Part shown: positions 26,925 through 36,636 of the stretch, piece after piece
Layout: every line of letters begins with the position of its first letter
Position numbering within the stretch: position 1 is the stretch's first letter
Assembly (NCBI RefSeq): GCF_000187895.1
Contig: NZ_DS990119.1
Location: 310,001-374,000, forward strand
Reading direction: 5' to 3'
From: Phocaeicola plebeius DSM 17135
GTDB lineage: Bacteria > Bacteroidota > Bacteroidia > Bacteroidales > Bacteroidaceae
Length of the DNA stretch: 64,000 nucleotides
Made by a program: the position numbers and the translations under genes
Notes under the pieces: generated by a model
Seen by the model: the letters and a program-made list of their open reading frames with translations, nothing else
What the model was told of the DNA's origin: nothing
The model's database searches: none

Positions 26925-29900
26925 CTATTTTATTCTGTTTATTTTTTTCTTCGGCTGGAAATACTCCTGTAAATATTGAAAGACAATGAACAATGATGGA
27001 ACTACAAAAAGTAACCCAATCGTCCCGAACAGCATGCCGCCTACAGTGCTCACGCCAACAGAAATATTTCCGTTAGCTCCTACCCCGTGTGCAAACATCA
27101 GTGGCAACATGCCAAAAATCATTGTCATAGAAGTCATCAGAATAGGACGTAAACGTGCTTTGGCTGCCCACATGGCAGCGGCAGGAATACTCATACCTTG
27201 ACGACGGCGATCGGAAGCATATTCTGTCAGCAGGATGGCAGTCTTGGCCAGCAAACCTATAAGCATGATAAGCCCTGTCTGCATATAGATATTGTTTTCC
27301 AACCCCCAGAATTTAGCGAAAAGGAAACTGCCCATAAGCCCGAACGGAACAGACAAAATAACGGCAAACGGAATCATCAGGCTTTCATAGAGGGCACATA
27401 AAATAAGGTAGATAAAAACAATGCAAACAATAAATACCAATGTAGTGGTATTGCCTGTCGAAGCCTCCTCACGTGACATTCCTCCAAACTCATAGCCATA
27501 CCCTTCAGGCAGCGTTGCCTTGGCAACTTCTTCAATTGCTTTCAAAGCCTGACCTGAACTGTATCCGTCAGCCGGTGTACCGGAAACACTGATGGCGGAA
27601 AAAAGATTGAATCGCGACAAACTCTCGGAACCATACACTCTTGTAAGCGTAAGATATTGAGCTATCGGCGACATCTCCCCACTGCCATTACGTACAAAGA
27701 TATTATTCAGAGCTTCCGTGTCGAGACGATATTCCGGAGCAGCCTGCACCATGACACGATACAGTTTTGTGAAACGGTTCAGGTTGCTGGAATAACTTCC
27801 TCCCACATATCCAGCCAACGTGCTGAGTACATCTGCCGGTGATATGTCATTACGTTTGCATAAGGCTGCATCCACTTCTACCAGATATTGTGGATATTTG
27901 GTATCGAAGGTCGTATAAGCGCGAGAAATTTCCGGACGCTTATTCATGGCTTCAATAAAATTGTTGGTATATTGCAGTAAGTCGTCTATACTGCCCCCTC
28001 TTTTATCCTGAACATAAAGATCGAACCCGTTGCTCATTCCGTAACCTGAAATCATCGGACTGGTAGAAACGCGGATTGTAGCAGCCTTGATACTATCCGT
28101 ACGGTGATAGATTTCATTCATTACAGAATTCACATCGTCACCTTTTTTCTTACGCTCGCTCCAATTTTTCAAACGGATAGTGAACGAACCGGCAGATGCC
28201 GACTGGTTATGAACGGCATCTTTTCCCGTTACTCGCGAATAGATCTTAATCTGTGGTATATCCCGTATAACTCTCTCCACCTCGTCCATTACATGCCCCG
28301 TTTCTTCCAAATTGGTACCGGGTGCAGTCTGTACATTAATGTTGATGGTTCCCATATCTTCCTGCGGTACAAGTCCGGTCTTTGTAATGCTCATTAACAC
28401 CAGAAGTGCAATGACAGCTATAGCTATGCTCCCCACAGCAAGTTTCTTATGATGAAAAAGAAACGATACACCTGTCATATATTTCTGCTGCAGATGCCGG
28501 AAAGAGGTATCAAAGGCATAATGGAAACGGTCTGAAAATCCTAACTTTTCACCTTGGCCCACATTGGCACGAGGACGCATGATAAGCGCACAAAGTGCCG
28601 GACTTAATGTCATGGCATTAAGCAGCGAAATAGCTACAGCTACCGCCATCGTCAAACCAAATTGCGTATAGAAAGTACCGGTAGTTCCGCCCATAAAACT
28701 CACTGGAATAAATACAGCCATGAACACGATGGTCGTTGTCATCAACGCTGAAGACAATCCGCTCATTGCGTCGACTGTAGCTGTATAAGCAGATGTATAC
28801 CCTTCTTCAAAACGGGCCTGCACAGCCTCGACAACCACTATACTGTCATCAACCACGGTACCGATAACGAGAACCAGAGCAAAAAGTGTCAATAGATTCA
28901 GGCTGAACCCGACAATATAAAGGAAAGCAAATGTGCCTATGAGTGATACGACAATAGCCAGCGAGGGAATCAGCGTAGCACGGAAATCATGCAAGAAAAA
29001 ATAAACGACCAATATTACGAGCAGTATAGCCACAAATAATGTCTCCACCACATTGGCAATGGAAGCATCCAGAAAGTCCTTGGTACTCGTTATATCAGCC
29101 AATACCATACCTTTGGGCAACGATGCAGATATGTCAGCTGTTACTTTATCCATTTCTTTAATAATCTCGTTCGCATTCGAACCGGAAGTCTGAGCTGTCA
29201 TACAGTTAGCTCCCGGATGTCCGTTTGTCTCACTGAGCATAGCATAATTTTCGGCACCCATCTCTATACGTGCCACATCCTTCAAACGCAACACATCACC
29301 ACTAGGTAAAGACTTGATAACCATATTACCAAAGTCTTCTTCTTCCTCATAACGCCCCCGATATTTCAGAACATACTGAAACGTATTGGCCGATTCCGCA
29401 CCTAGTGTGCCTGTAGGAGACTCCACATTCTGTTCGTTCAATACCGTTTCAATATCAGAGGGCATCAGTCCATACTGGGCCATACGTTGCGGATCAAGCC
29501 AGATTCGCATTGAATAACTGGCTCCCCAGATATTGACATCGCCCACGCCGGCAATACGCGAAAGACGCGGTTCTATATTGATTTTCATATAGTTTGTCAG
29601 AAAATTCGCATCAAAAGAATCATCTGGCGAATAAAGCGAGATGGCTTTCAGGGAGTTGCTCTGCCTCTTGCGTACGGTTACACCAGACTTCGTAACCTCG
29701 GCCGGCAACAATCCCTGCGCCGAAGCAACACGGTTCTGCACATTCACTACCGACATATCAGGATCTGTGCCCTGCTTGAAGTAGACATTGATGGAAGCTG
29801 AGCCTGTATTGGTTGCAGTAGAAGTCATATACATCATGTTTTCCACACCATTCAACTCCTCTTCCAACGGGGTAATGACACTCTTCATCACTGTTTCCGC

Positions 29901-30062
29901 ATTGGCTCCGGTATATGTAGCAGACACGTTTACTGTTGGCGGAGCAATGTCAGGAAACTGTTCTATAGGAAGCTGGCTCAAGCCGATAAGTCCTACGATA
30001 ACTATGGCAACGGAAATTACACCCGATAATATCGGGCGGTCTATAAAGGTTTTGACAGTCAT
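26925..30062 (-). CDS. RND multidrug efflux pump, HAE1 (AcrB-like) permease
   Basis: 1045 residues, the normal size for AcrB-type pumps. Inner-membrane proton/drug antiporter with twelve membrane segments: N-terminal TM1 at about 9-28 (PILSGVISVAIVIVGLIGL) and two large periplasmic loops (about 35-335 and 560-865). The proton-relay aspartate pair is in VVDDSIVVVEAV, and FMGGTTGTFYTQFGLTMA follows. Sandwiched between adaptor and outer-membrane factor genes with gaps of 3 and 7 bases. Substrates are probably amphiphilic compounds such as bile salts or drugs; this is inference. Confidence 0.95.
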   Translation of the reverse strand: MTVKTFIDRPILSGVISVAIVIVGLIGLSQLPIEQFPDIAPPTVNVSATYTGANAETVMKSVITPLEEELNGVENMMYMTSTATNTGSASINVYFKQGTDPDMSVVNVQNRVASAQGLLPAEVTKSGVTVRKRQSNSLKAISLYSPDDSFDANFLTNYMKINIEPRLSRIAGVGDVNIWGASYSMRIWLDPQRMAQYGLMPSDIETVLNEQNVESPTGTLGAESANTFQYVLKYRGRYEEEEDFGNMVIKSLPSGDVLRLKDVARIEMGAENYAMLSETNGHPGANCMTAQTSGSNANEIIKEMDKVTADISASLPKGMVLADITSTKDFLDASIANVVETLFVAILLVILVVYFFLHDFRATLIPSLAIVVSLIGTFAFLYIVGFSLNLLTLFALVLVIGTVVDDSIVVVEAVQARFEEGYTSAYTATVDAMSGLSSALMTTTIVFMAVFIPVSFMGGTTGTFYTQFGLTMAVAVAISLLNAMTLSPALCALIMRPRANVGQGEKLGFSDRFHYAFDTSFRHLQQKYMTGVSFLFHHKKLAVGSIAIAVIALLVLMSITKTGLVPQEDMGTININVQTAPGTNLEETGHVMDEVERVIRDIPQIKIYSRVTGKDAVHNQSASAGSFTIRLKNWSERKKKGDDVNSVMNEIYHRTDSIKAATIRVSTSPMISGYGMSNGFDLYVQDKRGGSIDDLLQYTNNFIEAMNKRPEISRAYTTFDTKYPQYLVEVDAALCKRNDISPADVLSTLAGYVGGSYSSNLNRFTKLYRVMVQAAPEYRLDTEALNNIFVRNGSGEMSPIAQYLTLTRVYGSESLSRFNLFSAISVSGTPADGYSSGQALKAIEEVAKATLPEGYGYEFGGMSREEASTGNTTTLVFIVCIVFIYLILCALYESLMIPFAVILSVPFGLMGSFLFAKFWGLENNIYMQTGLIMLIGLLAKTAILLTEYASDRRRQGMSIPAAAMWAAKARLRPILMTSMTMIFGMLPLMFAHGVGANGNISVGVSTVGGMLFGTIGLLFVVPSLFIVFQYLQEYFQPKKKINRIK

Positions 30063-30065
30063 GAC

Positions 30066-31169
30066 TTACTCCTTTCCTTGCTTGATATTTACATTTACAC
30101 CTTCCTTCACCAGTCCTGCACCTTCGGCTATAATCACGTCGCCCGGCTGTAAGCCTTCCTCTACCACATATTCCGTACCATTATTCAGCCGATAAAGCGT
30201 AACCGGAGCAGACTGAGCCTTACCGTTCACCACTTTATAAACAAATGTCTTGTTCTGTAATTCGTAAGTGGCACTCTGCGGAATAACAACAGCCTGTGCC
30301 AACGTAGTAGGTACCATAACCGTTGCACTGCCTCCACTACGCAGCAATCCCCTATCATTAGGAAAATCTGCACGCAATATTACTGTTCCTGTACCAGTAG
30401 TGACAATGCCGCTCACGGCCGAAATGTGCCCCTTTTCGCCATACATCCTACCTCCGGCCATCTGTAATTCTACGTCCTCCATTCTCTTCATAAACTCATC
30501 CAATGAACCATACTGTTCTGTCAATGATGTTATTTGACTCTCATTCAACGAAAAATAAGCATACACATTACTATCATCCGATAATGTTACAAGCGGTTCA
30601 CTGATACTGCTGCTCACCAACGCTCCTACACGATAGGCAATCATGCTTGCAATACCATCAACCGGACTTTTCACTTCTGTATACGAAAGATTATTACGGG
30701 CACTCATTTCCTGTGCCTGTGCCTGCGCCAATGCAGCCTCAGCAACAGTCAATTCGTTTCTGGCGGCATTGAGGTCGTAGTCCTGTACCACGTTCTTTTC
30801 CCGTAACACCTCAGTACTTTCAAGATTAAGCTTAGCGGTAGCCAGATTAGCCTCTGCGCTTTTCACATTAGCTGTAGCCTCGGCCAATGCCGCCTGATAA
30901 GGCACTTGGTCAATGACAAACAAGACCTGACCTTTCCGTACTTTCTGACCTTCATCTATACAGATACGTGTAATAAGCCCGCTCACTTGCGGACGAACCT
31001 CAACCACTTGTTGCCCATCCAATCGGGCACTATACCCCTGCATCAACGTACGGTTTTCCAGTTTCACGGTCAGAGTTTTATAATCGGACGTCTCTTCTTC
31101 TACCGTCCTACTCTTGCAGGAAGCTATCGACAAACCTGCAAGAACAATCAACAAAGTTTTATGATACAT
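30066..31169 (-). CDS. RND periplasmic adaptor (membrane fusion protein), lipoprotein
   Basis: 367 residues from the ATG at 31169, chosen because it begins directly with the signal MYHKTLLIVLAGLSIASC. The in-frame ATG at 31220 lies upstream of the promoter box. Biotin/lipoyl-like halves are present (VEVRPQVSGLITRICIDEGQKVRKGQVLFVID and YTEVKSPVDGIASMIAYRVGALVS), enclosing an alpha-helical hairpin (QAALAEATANVKSAEANLATAKLNLES), then beta-barrel domains. It links the pump to its outer-membrane channel. Confidence 0.93.
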   Translation of the reverse strand: MYHKTLLIVLAGLSIASCKSRTVEEETSDYKTLTVKLENRTLMQGYSARLDGQQVVEVRPQVSGLITRICIDEGQKVRKGQVLFVIDQVPYQAALAEATANVKSAEANLATAKLNLESTEVLREKNVVQDYDLNAARNELTVAEAALAQAQAQEMSARNNLSYTEVKSPVDGIASMIAYRVGALVSSSISEPLVTLSDDSNVYAYFSLNESQITSLTEQYGSLDEFMKRMEDVELQMAGGRMYGEKGHISAVSGIVTTGTGTVILRADFPNDRGLLRSGGSATVMVPTTLAQAVVIPQSATYELQNKTFVYKVVNGKAQSAPVTLYRLNNGTEYVVEEGLQPGDVIIAEGAGLVKEGVNVNIKQGKE

Positions 31170-31207
31170 AATGTCCCAACTATGGTTTAATTCTGTTTTC
31201 GTTGTCA

Positions 31208-31215
31208 CAAAAATA
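31208..31215 (-). promoter_or_regulatory. Promoter -7 box for RND efflux operon
   Basis: TATTTTTG on the minus strand (TAnnTTTG), 38 bases before the adaptor ATG at 31169. Supports the shorter start. Confidence 0.55.
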
Positions 31216-31299
31216 ACCATCTGTCATAAGAGAAATCTGTCTTGTCATACGAACGGGGGTCAACAACCGATTTTTGGTGGTGAACGAATGGAATGGAAT

Positions 31300-31330
31300 T
31301 TTGTTTTCAAAATAAAAGAGCGTAATTTTG
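31300..31330 (+). promoter_or_regulatory. Full Bacteroides promoter for the esterase-like gene
   Basis: TTTG at 31300-31303, then 19 bases, then TAATTTTG at 31323-31330: the canonical -33/-7 arrangement. The start codon at 31379 is 48 bases further on. Confidence 0.7.
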
Positions 31331-31378
31331 CACTATCCAGTCAATGAGACAGATACAAGAATTTTATATTTTGCATTT

Positions 31379-32677
31379 ATGAAAAAGAGAACAATTATCA
31401 CAATGGTTCTGGTAGGAATCCTCGGCTTGGCACAAGCCCAAAACAACTCCATAAGTGACAAACACTTGCAGTCTGTAACAGCGATAAGTCGCGTATTAGG
31501 AGACGGTAGAAAAGTTGAAACCGTTGTACTTCAATACGACACTCCAATTAGTAACAAAAGTCTTTCTGCCGAAAGTTATCGTGTAGAAGATAAGGAGGTG
31601 ACACGCATATATGCCAACAATGTTCCCGAACGAGCACAACAAGGAGCAGACGGACAGTATGTCATCATTGAAGTAAAGGCAGAAGTAGATTTGAATGCTC
31701 AGCCTCAAATGCCTACCGAGGCTGACAAAGAAAAGAAACAGGAACGCGATCGCATGCAGGGAGGTCCGGGATTACGTGCAGGATGGAGCACCGGAGGAAA
31801 TGACAAATATCCCGGTAATGCCGTAGTAACGCAAACCGCCGATATAAAAACCAGTGCAGGAAAAACCTACAAGGCAAACACCTTGCCGATAGAAAGTACT
31901 TCCGAGAAATGCCTCGTTGCAGATGATTTCAGACAAGAAGAATTTATAAGTCCGTACACCGGACAAGTATTACCTTATAATATATACTTGCCGGAAGACT
32001 ATAATCCGGCTGAACAATATCCTCTGGTACTCTTCATCCACGATGCGGGGGTGGCCAGCGGAGACGTCACGCACACTCTTTATCAGGGGAACGGTGCGAC
32101 TTCGTGGGCAGAGCCGGAAGCACAAGCACGTCATAAGTGCATTGTTGTTGCACCGGAATATCCGGTCATTACGGTAGATGATAACTGGAACTACAGCCAC
32201 CACCTTGATGCTACCATTGCTTTATTGAAAGAGCTCCAGACTAAATATTCCATTGACCCGAAACACATTTATACCACAGGCCAGTCAATGGGATGCATGT
32301 CATCCATTGTGTTGATGTTAAAAGAGCCGGATCTGTTTGCCGGTGCACTACTTGTAGCAGGAAAATGGAATCCTTCCCTAATGGGGCCGTTGGACAAACA
32401 GAACATCTGGATTATTTCATGCGAAGGCGATACTTCGTCCAATTCATTACAAGGACAAGCCGTAGATTTGTGGCGTAGTCAGGGTAGCAAGGTAACAGAA
32501 GCGACATGGGATATGACGTTGCCAAAGGAGCAACTCTCCGAGGAAGCCAACAAAATGCGTGCTGAAGGCAACCATCTGCTGTTTACCCATCTTACAGGCG
32601 GCAATCATCGCGCCACATGGTTCGTGGCATACGGCATAGGAGGTGTGCAGGATTGGCTGTTTGAGCAGCATAAATAA
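31379..32677 (+). CDS. Secreted alpha/beta-hydrolase (esterase/peptidase-like, COG4099 type)
   Basis: 432 residues from the ATG at 31379, which starts a clear signal peptide (about 1-20). The earlier in-frame ATG at 31328 overlaps the -7 box. Residues about 25-190 form an N-terminal beta-rich domain (Ig-like in related esterases). The alpha/beta-hydrolase domain spans about 200-432: PLVLFIHDAG (oxyanion strand), nucleophile elbow TGQSMGC, and a late His in GGNHRATW. Likely acts on esters or peptides in the periplasm. It precedes the histidine-kinase gene by 49 bases. Confidence 0.8.
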   Translation: MKKRTIITMVLVGILGLAQAQNNSISDKHLQSVTAISRVLGDGRKVETVVLQYDTPISNKSLSAESYRVEDKEVTRIYANNVPERAQQGADGQYVIIEVKAEVDLNAQPQMPTEADKEKKQERDRMQGGPGLRAGWSTGGNDKYPGNAVVTQTADIKTSAGKTYKANTLPIESTSEKCLVADDFRQEEFISPYTGQVLPYNIYLPEDYNPAEQYPLVLFIHDAGVASGDVTHTLYQGNGATSWAEPEAQARHKCIVVAPEYPVITVDDNWNYSHHLDATIALLKELQTKYSIDPKHIYTTGQSMGCMSSIVLMLKEPDLFAGALLVAGKWNPSLMGPLDKQNIWIISCEGDTSSNSLQGQAVDLWRSQGSKVTEATWDMTLPKEQLSEEANKMRAEGNHLLFTHLTGGNHRATWFVAYGIGGVQDWLFEQHK

Positions 32678-32726
32678 TAAGCATCCCTTTTTCAAGGAAA
32701 AAACAGTTTATAAAAATGAAAGTCTG

Positions 32727-33761
32727 ATGAAAAATGCAACGCTTTACATCGATCTGGCATTCTGCTTCATCCTATTGCCATTGGTAATATATGCATTCCC
32801 GGTGGAAAGATGGTGGGGCACATATCCTTTATTTTTCTGTTCGTTTGTCGGATGGCTGTATGTTACCTATTTTTTATACAAATACTTCATTATTCCCAGG
32901 CTGTTTCTGAAAGGCAAAAAGCGTATGGTAGCACTGATAACGGTGCTACTCTCGCTGTCTGTCACCTTCTTTTTTTCAGCCTACGAAATAACATCACCAC
33001 TTTACCACGTCCATCAGCAACAACGTGAGATTTCTCCGTATCCCAATTGGGGAATCAGGCAGAACCAACAGGCGATATGGCTACATTACATTCTGGTTGT
33101 CATTTTTTGTTTTGCTGTAGGAATGCTAAAAGAAGTATACAGACAAAAGCTGGCGCGAGCAGAAATGGAATATGAGCGTAACAGGGCGGAACTCGCACTC
33201 TATAAAGCACAGATAAATCCGCATTTCCTCTTCAATACGCTCAACACGCTCTACGGATTGCTTATTACCCAGTCTGACAAGACAGAGGTAACTCTCGAAC
33301 GTTTTATCAACCTGACCAAGTATATGTACAACAATGCCAACCGGGAATTTATCCCTCTGGCGGAAGAAGTGGATTACATCGGACAATACATAGCTCTTCA
33401 GAAACTGCGATTGAATGAACTGGCAGACGTCCGTTTTACACACGATGTGGAGAGGAAAGAAATTCCTATTCCCCCTATGATGCTTATTACATTCGTGGAA
33501 AATGCGTTTAAATACGGAATATCTTCCAACGATCCTTGCTTTATACATATCCGGCTTAGCCAACAGGCTGATAAACTATATTTTGAAGTAACGAACTCTA
33601 CATTCGACCGTGAAGTGAAAAGTTCCGGACGAATGGGTATAAAGAACTGCCGTCGCAGGCTTGAATTATTATATCCCGACCGCCACCGTTTAGACATTGA
33701 ACAGGGAAATGAAGGGATATTCCGTGTCCGACTTGAAATAAAACTGGAAGAAACAGCATGA
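32727..33761 (+). CDS. LytS/YehU-type sensor histidine kinase
   Basis: 344 residues from the ATG at 32727; the longer frame from 32643 overlaps the preceding gene and adds no membrane segment. Four predicted transmembrane helices occupy about residues 1-140, with almost no periplasmic sensor domain. Then comes the phosphoacceptor motif QINPHFLFNTLN (His_kinase family) and the ATPase region (MMLITFVENAFKYGIS, GRMGIKNCRRRLELLY). It phosphorylates the LytTR response regulator, whose gene overlaps it by 4 bases (ATGA). Confidence 0.93.
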   Translation: MKNATLYIDLAFCFILLPLVIYAFPVERWWGTYPLFFCSFVGWLYVTYFLYKYFIIPRLFLKGKKRMVALITVLLSLSVTFFFSAYEITSPLYHVHQQQREISPYPNWGIRQNQQAIWLHYILVVIFCFAVGMLKEVYRQKLARAEMEYERNRAELALYKAQINPHFLFNTLNTLYGLLITQSDKTEVTLERFINLTKYMYNNANREFIPLAEEVDYIGQYIALQKLRLNELADVRFTHDVERKEIPIPPMMLITFVENAFKYGISSNDPCFIHIRLSQQADKLYFEVTNSTFDREVKSSGRMGIKNCRRRLELLYPDRHRLDIEQGNEGIFRVRLEIKLEETA

Positions 33762-34459
33762 AAGTAATAGCCATAGATGACGAACCCATTGCACTGAATA
33801 TCATAGAACGGTATTGTGAACGCCGTGGAGGTATAGTGCTGGAAACATATAGCAAGCCACGCATGGGAATGCAACGTATCCGTGAATGGTTGCCTGACAT
33901 CGTACTGCTCGACATTGAGATGAACGGTACGTCCGGCATTGAACTGGCCCGGCAACTCCCATCGTCTTGCTGCCTGATATTCACCACCGCATACGCACAC
34001 TATGCATTGGATGGATTTGAAGTAAACGCTGTGGATTTCCTACACAAACCATACTTCTACGAGCGTTTCGACCGCGCCATGCAAAAGGCAGAACAATGGT
34101 TACGCATGCACGATTTGCTCCGCACATCCGAATCTGCCACACGTCAATTCATATTAAAGTCGGAATATAAGAATGTAACCGTTTCTATAGATACGATTCT
34201 GTACATTGAATCTATAGACAATTACGTCAAGGTACATCTTGCAGATGGTACGTCCGTGCTCTCCAAAATGCCTCTGCGTACAATTGAAGAACAATTACCG
34301 CAAGAAGAATTTATCCGAATCCATCGCTCATTCTTAGTATCCCGTTGCCGCATTTCACGTTTCTCGCGGTCTGAAGTTACACTGACTAAAGATGAAAAGG
34401 TACTTCCAATCGGTAAGAAATATCTGGATAATGTAATTCAACAACTAAAAGATTGCTAA
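33758..34459 (+). CDS. LytTR-family response regulator
   Basis: 233 residues. The receiver domain (1-120) has acidic Asp7-Asp8, phosphoacceptor Asp52 (VLLDIEMNG) and Lys in VDFLHKPY. The LytTR DNA-binding domain (about 135-230) shows KSEYKNVTVSIDTILYIES, NYVKVHLADG and FIRIHRSFLVS. Controls genes by binding promoter repeats; targets are unknown, but the adjacent esterase or RND operon are candidates. Its stop overlaps the stop of the convergent MFS gene by 4 bases. Confidence 0.95.
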   Translation: MKVIAIDDEPIALNIIERYCERRGGIVLETYSKPRMGMQRIREWLPDIVLLDIEMNGTSGIELARQLPSSCCLIFTTAYAHYALDGFEVNAVDFLHKPYFYERFDRAMQKAEQWLRMHDLLRTSESATRQFILKSEYKNVTVSIDTILYIESIDNYVKVHLADGTSVLSKMPLRTIEEQLPQEEFIRIHRSFLVSRCRISRFSRSEVTLTKDEKVLPIGKKYLDNVIQQLKDC

Positions 34460-35646
34460 CAACAAACTGCCTTTTCTTTCATTTTCTTTTTGATAATCTT
34501 ATTCCAATAAATAAATGTTAGAAATGCCAGTACGGCTCCTGCGTAGCCTATGTCCGACATAGAAAAGTGTGTACATACCTGACCACCTATATAAGTGCCG
34601 CATGCTATTCCCAAATTAAAAATACCGGAAAATATTGACATCGATACGGATGTAGCTTCGACTGGTGAGTTGTTTATTGTTTCAGCCTGCAATACCACGT
34701 TAGAGGCTGTAAATACCATTCCCCACAAGGCACACAACAGGATAATGGTTAAACAGCAACATGCAGCGGCTTGAAGTAGCATAAGACAACCAAAGATACC
34801 CAAAAGTACAAAGTCTGTGAACTTGTAAGGATTCTTATTATAAAATCTGGAAAAAGCAAGACTACCTAATATACCCATGGCGCCAAATATTACCAATGTG
34901 ACCGTAATCCAGTTATCCTGTAGTCCTGCAACCTGTTTTAAAAATGGCTCTATGTAACTATATCCTGTGTAATATGAGGTAGCGATAGCAAATGAAATAA
35001 TAAAAAAATCCAACAAGATGGACTTTCTAAAAAGGAACGGTAGCTTTTGCAATGAAAAAGTTCCGCGACTCGGTACTTTCGGAAGCATCAACATAAGGTA
35101 AATCATGAGGACAAAAGCAAATATTCCTATGCAAAGAAATGTCATCCGCCATCCAATATGCAAGCCTATGATTCTACCAATAGGTAATCCAAATATCATA
35201 GCAACTGACGTGCCGGTTACAATCATGCTCAATGCAAGCGATTTATATTTCTCCGGCACAGTTCTTACGGCCAGTGGCGAAACAATAGACCAAAATATAG
35301 CGTGAGCACACGCCACGCCTATTCTTGATAACATCAGCATGTAATAACTTGTGGATACTGCTGAGAGAAGCTGAAATCCTACAAACACAAAAATTACAGT
35401 GGAGAGGAGCTTTTTCATCTCAAATCGGGATACTACAATCATAAGAGGTAACGAAAGCAGCATGACTACAAAAGCATAAATTGATATAATCATTCCAGCT
35501 TGAGCTTCTGTTGTCAAAAAGTCATTCGCAATATCTGTCAAGAGTCCTATCGGAATGAACTCAGAAGTGTTAAAGATAAATGCAGCACAAGTTAATCCTA
35601 CCAGTGCCATCCAGTTTTTTGTCTGCATCATGTTACTCGTTCTCAT
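34456..35646 (-). CDS. MFS transporter (AraJ/sugar-efflux type)
   Basis: 396 residues with twelve predicted membrane helices in two halves. The N-terminal FIFNTSEFIPIGLLTDIANDF and VVSRFEMKKLL fit the DHA1 drug/sugar efflux group (compare SotB/AraJ). In-frame start options are 35646, 35631 and 35628; the -7 box at 35657 lies so close that the later two are attractive. Function: export of a small molecule, possibly arabinose-like sugars or drugs. Confidence 0.88.
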   Translation of the reverse strand: MRTSNMMQTKNWMALVGLTCAAFIFNTSEFIPIGLLTDIANDFLTTEAQAGMIISIYAFVVMLLSLPLMIVVSRFEMKKLLSTVIFVFVGFQLLSAVSTSYYMLMLSRIGVACAHAIFWSIVSPLAVRTVPEKYKSLALSMIVTGTSVAMIFGLPIGRIIGLHIGWRMTFLCIGIFAFVLMIYLMLMLPKVPSRGTFSLQKLPFLFRKSILLDFFIISFAIATSYYTGYSYIEPFLKQVAGLQDNWITVTLVIFGAMGILGSLAFSRFYNKNPYKFTDFVLLGIFGCLMLLQAAACCCLTIILLCALWGMVFTASNVVLQAETINNSPVEATSVSMSIFSGIFNLGIACGTYIGGQVCTHFSMSDIGYAGAVLAFLTFIYWNKIIKKKMKEKAVCC

Positions 35647-35656
35647 TTTTTTGTTA

Positions 35657-35664
35657 CAAAATTA
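35657..35664 (-). promoter_or_regulatory. Possible -7 box of the MFS gene
   Basis: TAATTTTG on the minus strand matches TAnnTTTG, 11 bases before the most upstream ATG (35646). It would give a very short leader. Confidence 0.4.
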
Positions 35665-35767
35665 TACATTTTATCGAATCCTGATATAAGAATAAACAAA
35701 ATATAGTACTAAAAGTATTAAATTCACAGCAACAAATATAACATTTAAACGGCTTAATCTTCCACTA

Positions 35768-36046
35768 ATGACATCTATATGTAAATCAGATGTTTACTCA
35801 ATTAAACCGGGACATCAGAAGCAGGAAAAAAAGAAAAACTCCCTCCTGCAGAAAGCCTTATGTTTTCTGAACACGAGAATACCTTCCATCGTTCCCTATC
35901 TGTATGTAGAGAATAACAGGGATGTAACGGTAAATGTCACCACCAAAGAGAATCTTGATTTCCTGTACCGCTCAGCCATGAGGTATGAATTCCGTTTTTT
36001 TGCTTCTGGCAACTATCCTCTCTCCCCCATTTTTATGTGGATTTAA
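35768..36046 (+). CDS. Hypothetical 92-residue reading frame, doubtful
   Basis: An open frame in the gap downstream of the MFS promoter. It has a lysine-rich middle part (QKQEKKKNSLLQKA), no signal peptide, no membrane segment and no family I recognise. No good promoter box was seen near the start. It might be a remnant or non-coding; listed because the region is otherwise without a gene. Confidence 0.25.
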   Translation: MTSICKSDVYSIKPGHQKQEKKKNSLLQKALCFLNTRIPSIVPYLYVENNRDVTVNVTTKENLDFLYRSAMRYEFRFFASGNYPLSPIFMWI

Positions 36047-36087
36047 AAACACCTAAGCATAAATACTCATTTATGCTTGAAATTTCC

Positions 36088-36180
36088 ATGTTTTCCACAC
36101 AGAAACCGTATGTTTCCGCCTTGAGAAACGTACATTTCACAGATGAAAAACATACGGCTTTCGTATGGGAAACATAAATA
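36088..36180. repeat. Extragenic palindromic repeat, copy A
   Basis: About 93 bases that align with 47785-47880. Both share ATGTTTTCC, AGAAA, GTTTCCGCC, TG-AA, GTA--TTTC, GAAAAA--TAC, TGG-AAA and TAAA at matching spacing. The unit is nested: outer arms TTTTCC / GGGAAA and inner arms GTAnnTTTC / GAAAAAnnTAC can pair. Not coding. It looks like a dispersed repeat of this genome. Confidence 0.65.
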
Positions 36181-36460
36181 ACATTTCCTCATGAGGCACA
36201 ATTCAATGAAGCTTTTTCCGGAAACACTACAGATCAATTATTTTTCTTGTAATAAATCGCGCATATTTTTCCCTATCAGGACGCTGCCTGCATAAAAATC
36301 AGTGGGGCTGTTATCGCATACTTACATTTAATCAATATCCACAATTATGAGTATCCACCTCTACCGACACTTGAAAAGCCATCTGGTTGACATATATCAA
36401 GTATTAAGGCCTCTCATGAAAATTTTATGCTATACAACATATTATGTAATAAACAATGCG
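36181..36460. other. Gene-free stretch
   Basis: AT-rich sequence between the palindromic repeat and a predicted small promoter. I see no reading frame with family resemblance, no RNA gene and no strong hairpin here. Confidence 0.5.
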
Positions 36461-36468
36461 TACTTTTG
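36461..36468 (+). promoter_or_regulatory. Promoter -7 box of a tiny transcription unit
   Basis: TACTTTTG, an exact TAnnTTTG match. The predicted transcript would begin near 36475 and end at the terminator at 36637-36686, about 210 bases. Confidence 0.5.
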
Positions 36469-36497
36469 TGTTGTAAAACATAAAAACAACTACGAAA

Positions 36498-36575
36498 ATG
36501 AGATTTATTATTAAATGCTTTATTAAAGGCCTGAGAATGATGGGCGACAACCAACTACAGATTCTGAACAAATAA
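36498..36575 (+). CDS. Possible 25-residue peptide or small RNA
   Basis: ATG at 36498 opens a 25-codon frame (MRFIIKCFIKG, then LRMMGDNQLQILNK) ending TAA at 36575. The first half is basic and hydrophobic, as in small membrane-active peptides. It lies 30 bases after a good -7 box and before a good terminator. A second tiny frame of 13 codons (MKPTTGYDFTIFR) starts at 36631 and runs into the terminator stem. Too short to place in a family; the unit may equally be a small regulatory RNA. Confidence 0.35.
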   Translation: MRFIIKCFIKGLRMMGDNQLQILNK

Positions 36576-36636
36576 TAGTTCACATTTGCCCATTTTGAAC
36601 AGGAATAACAGGCAAACAAAAAGACAAGAAATGAAA

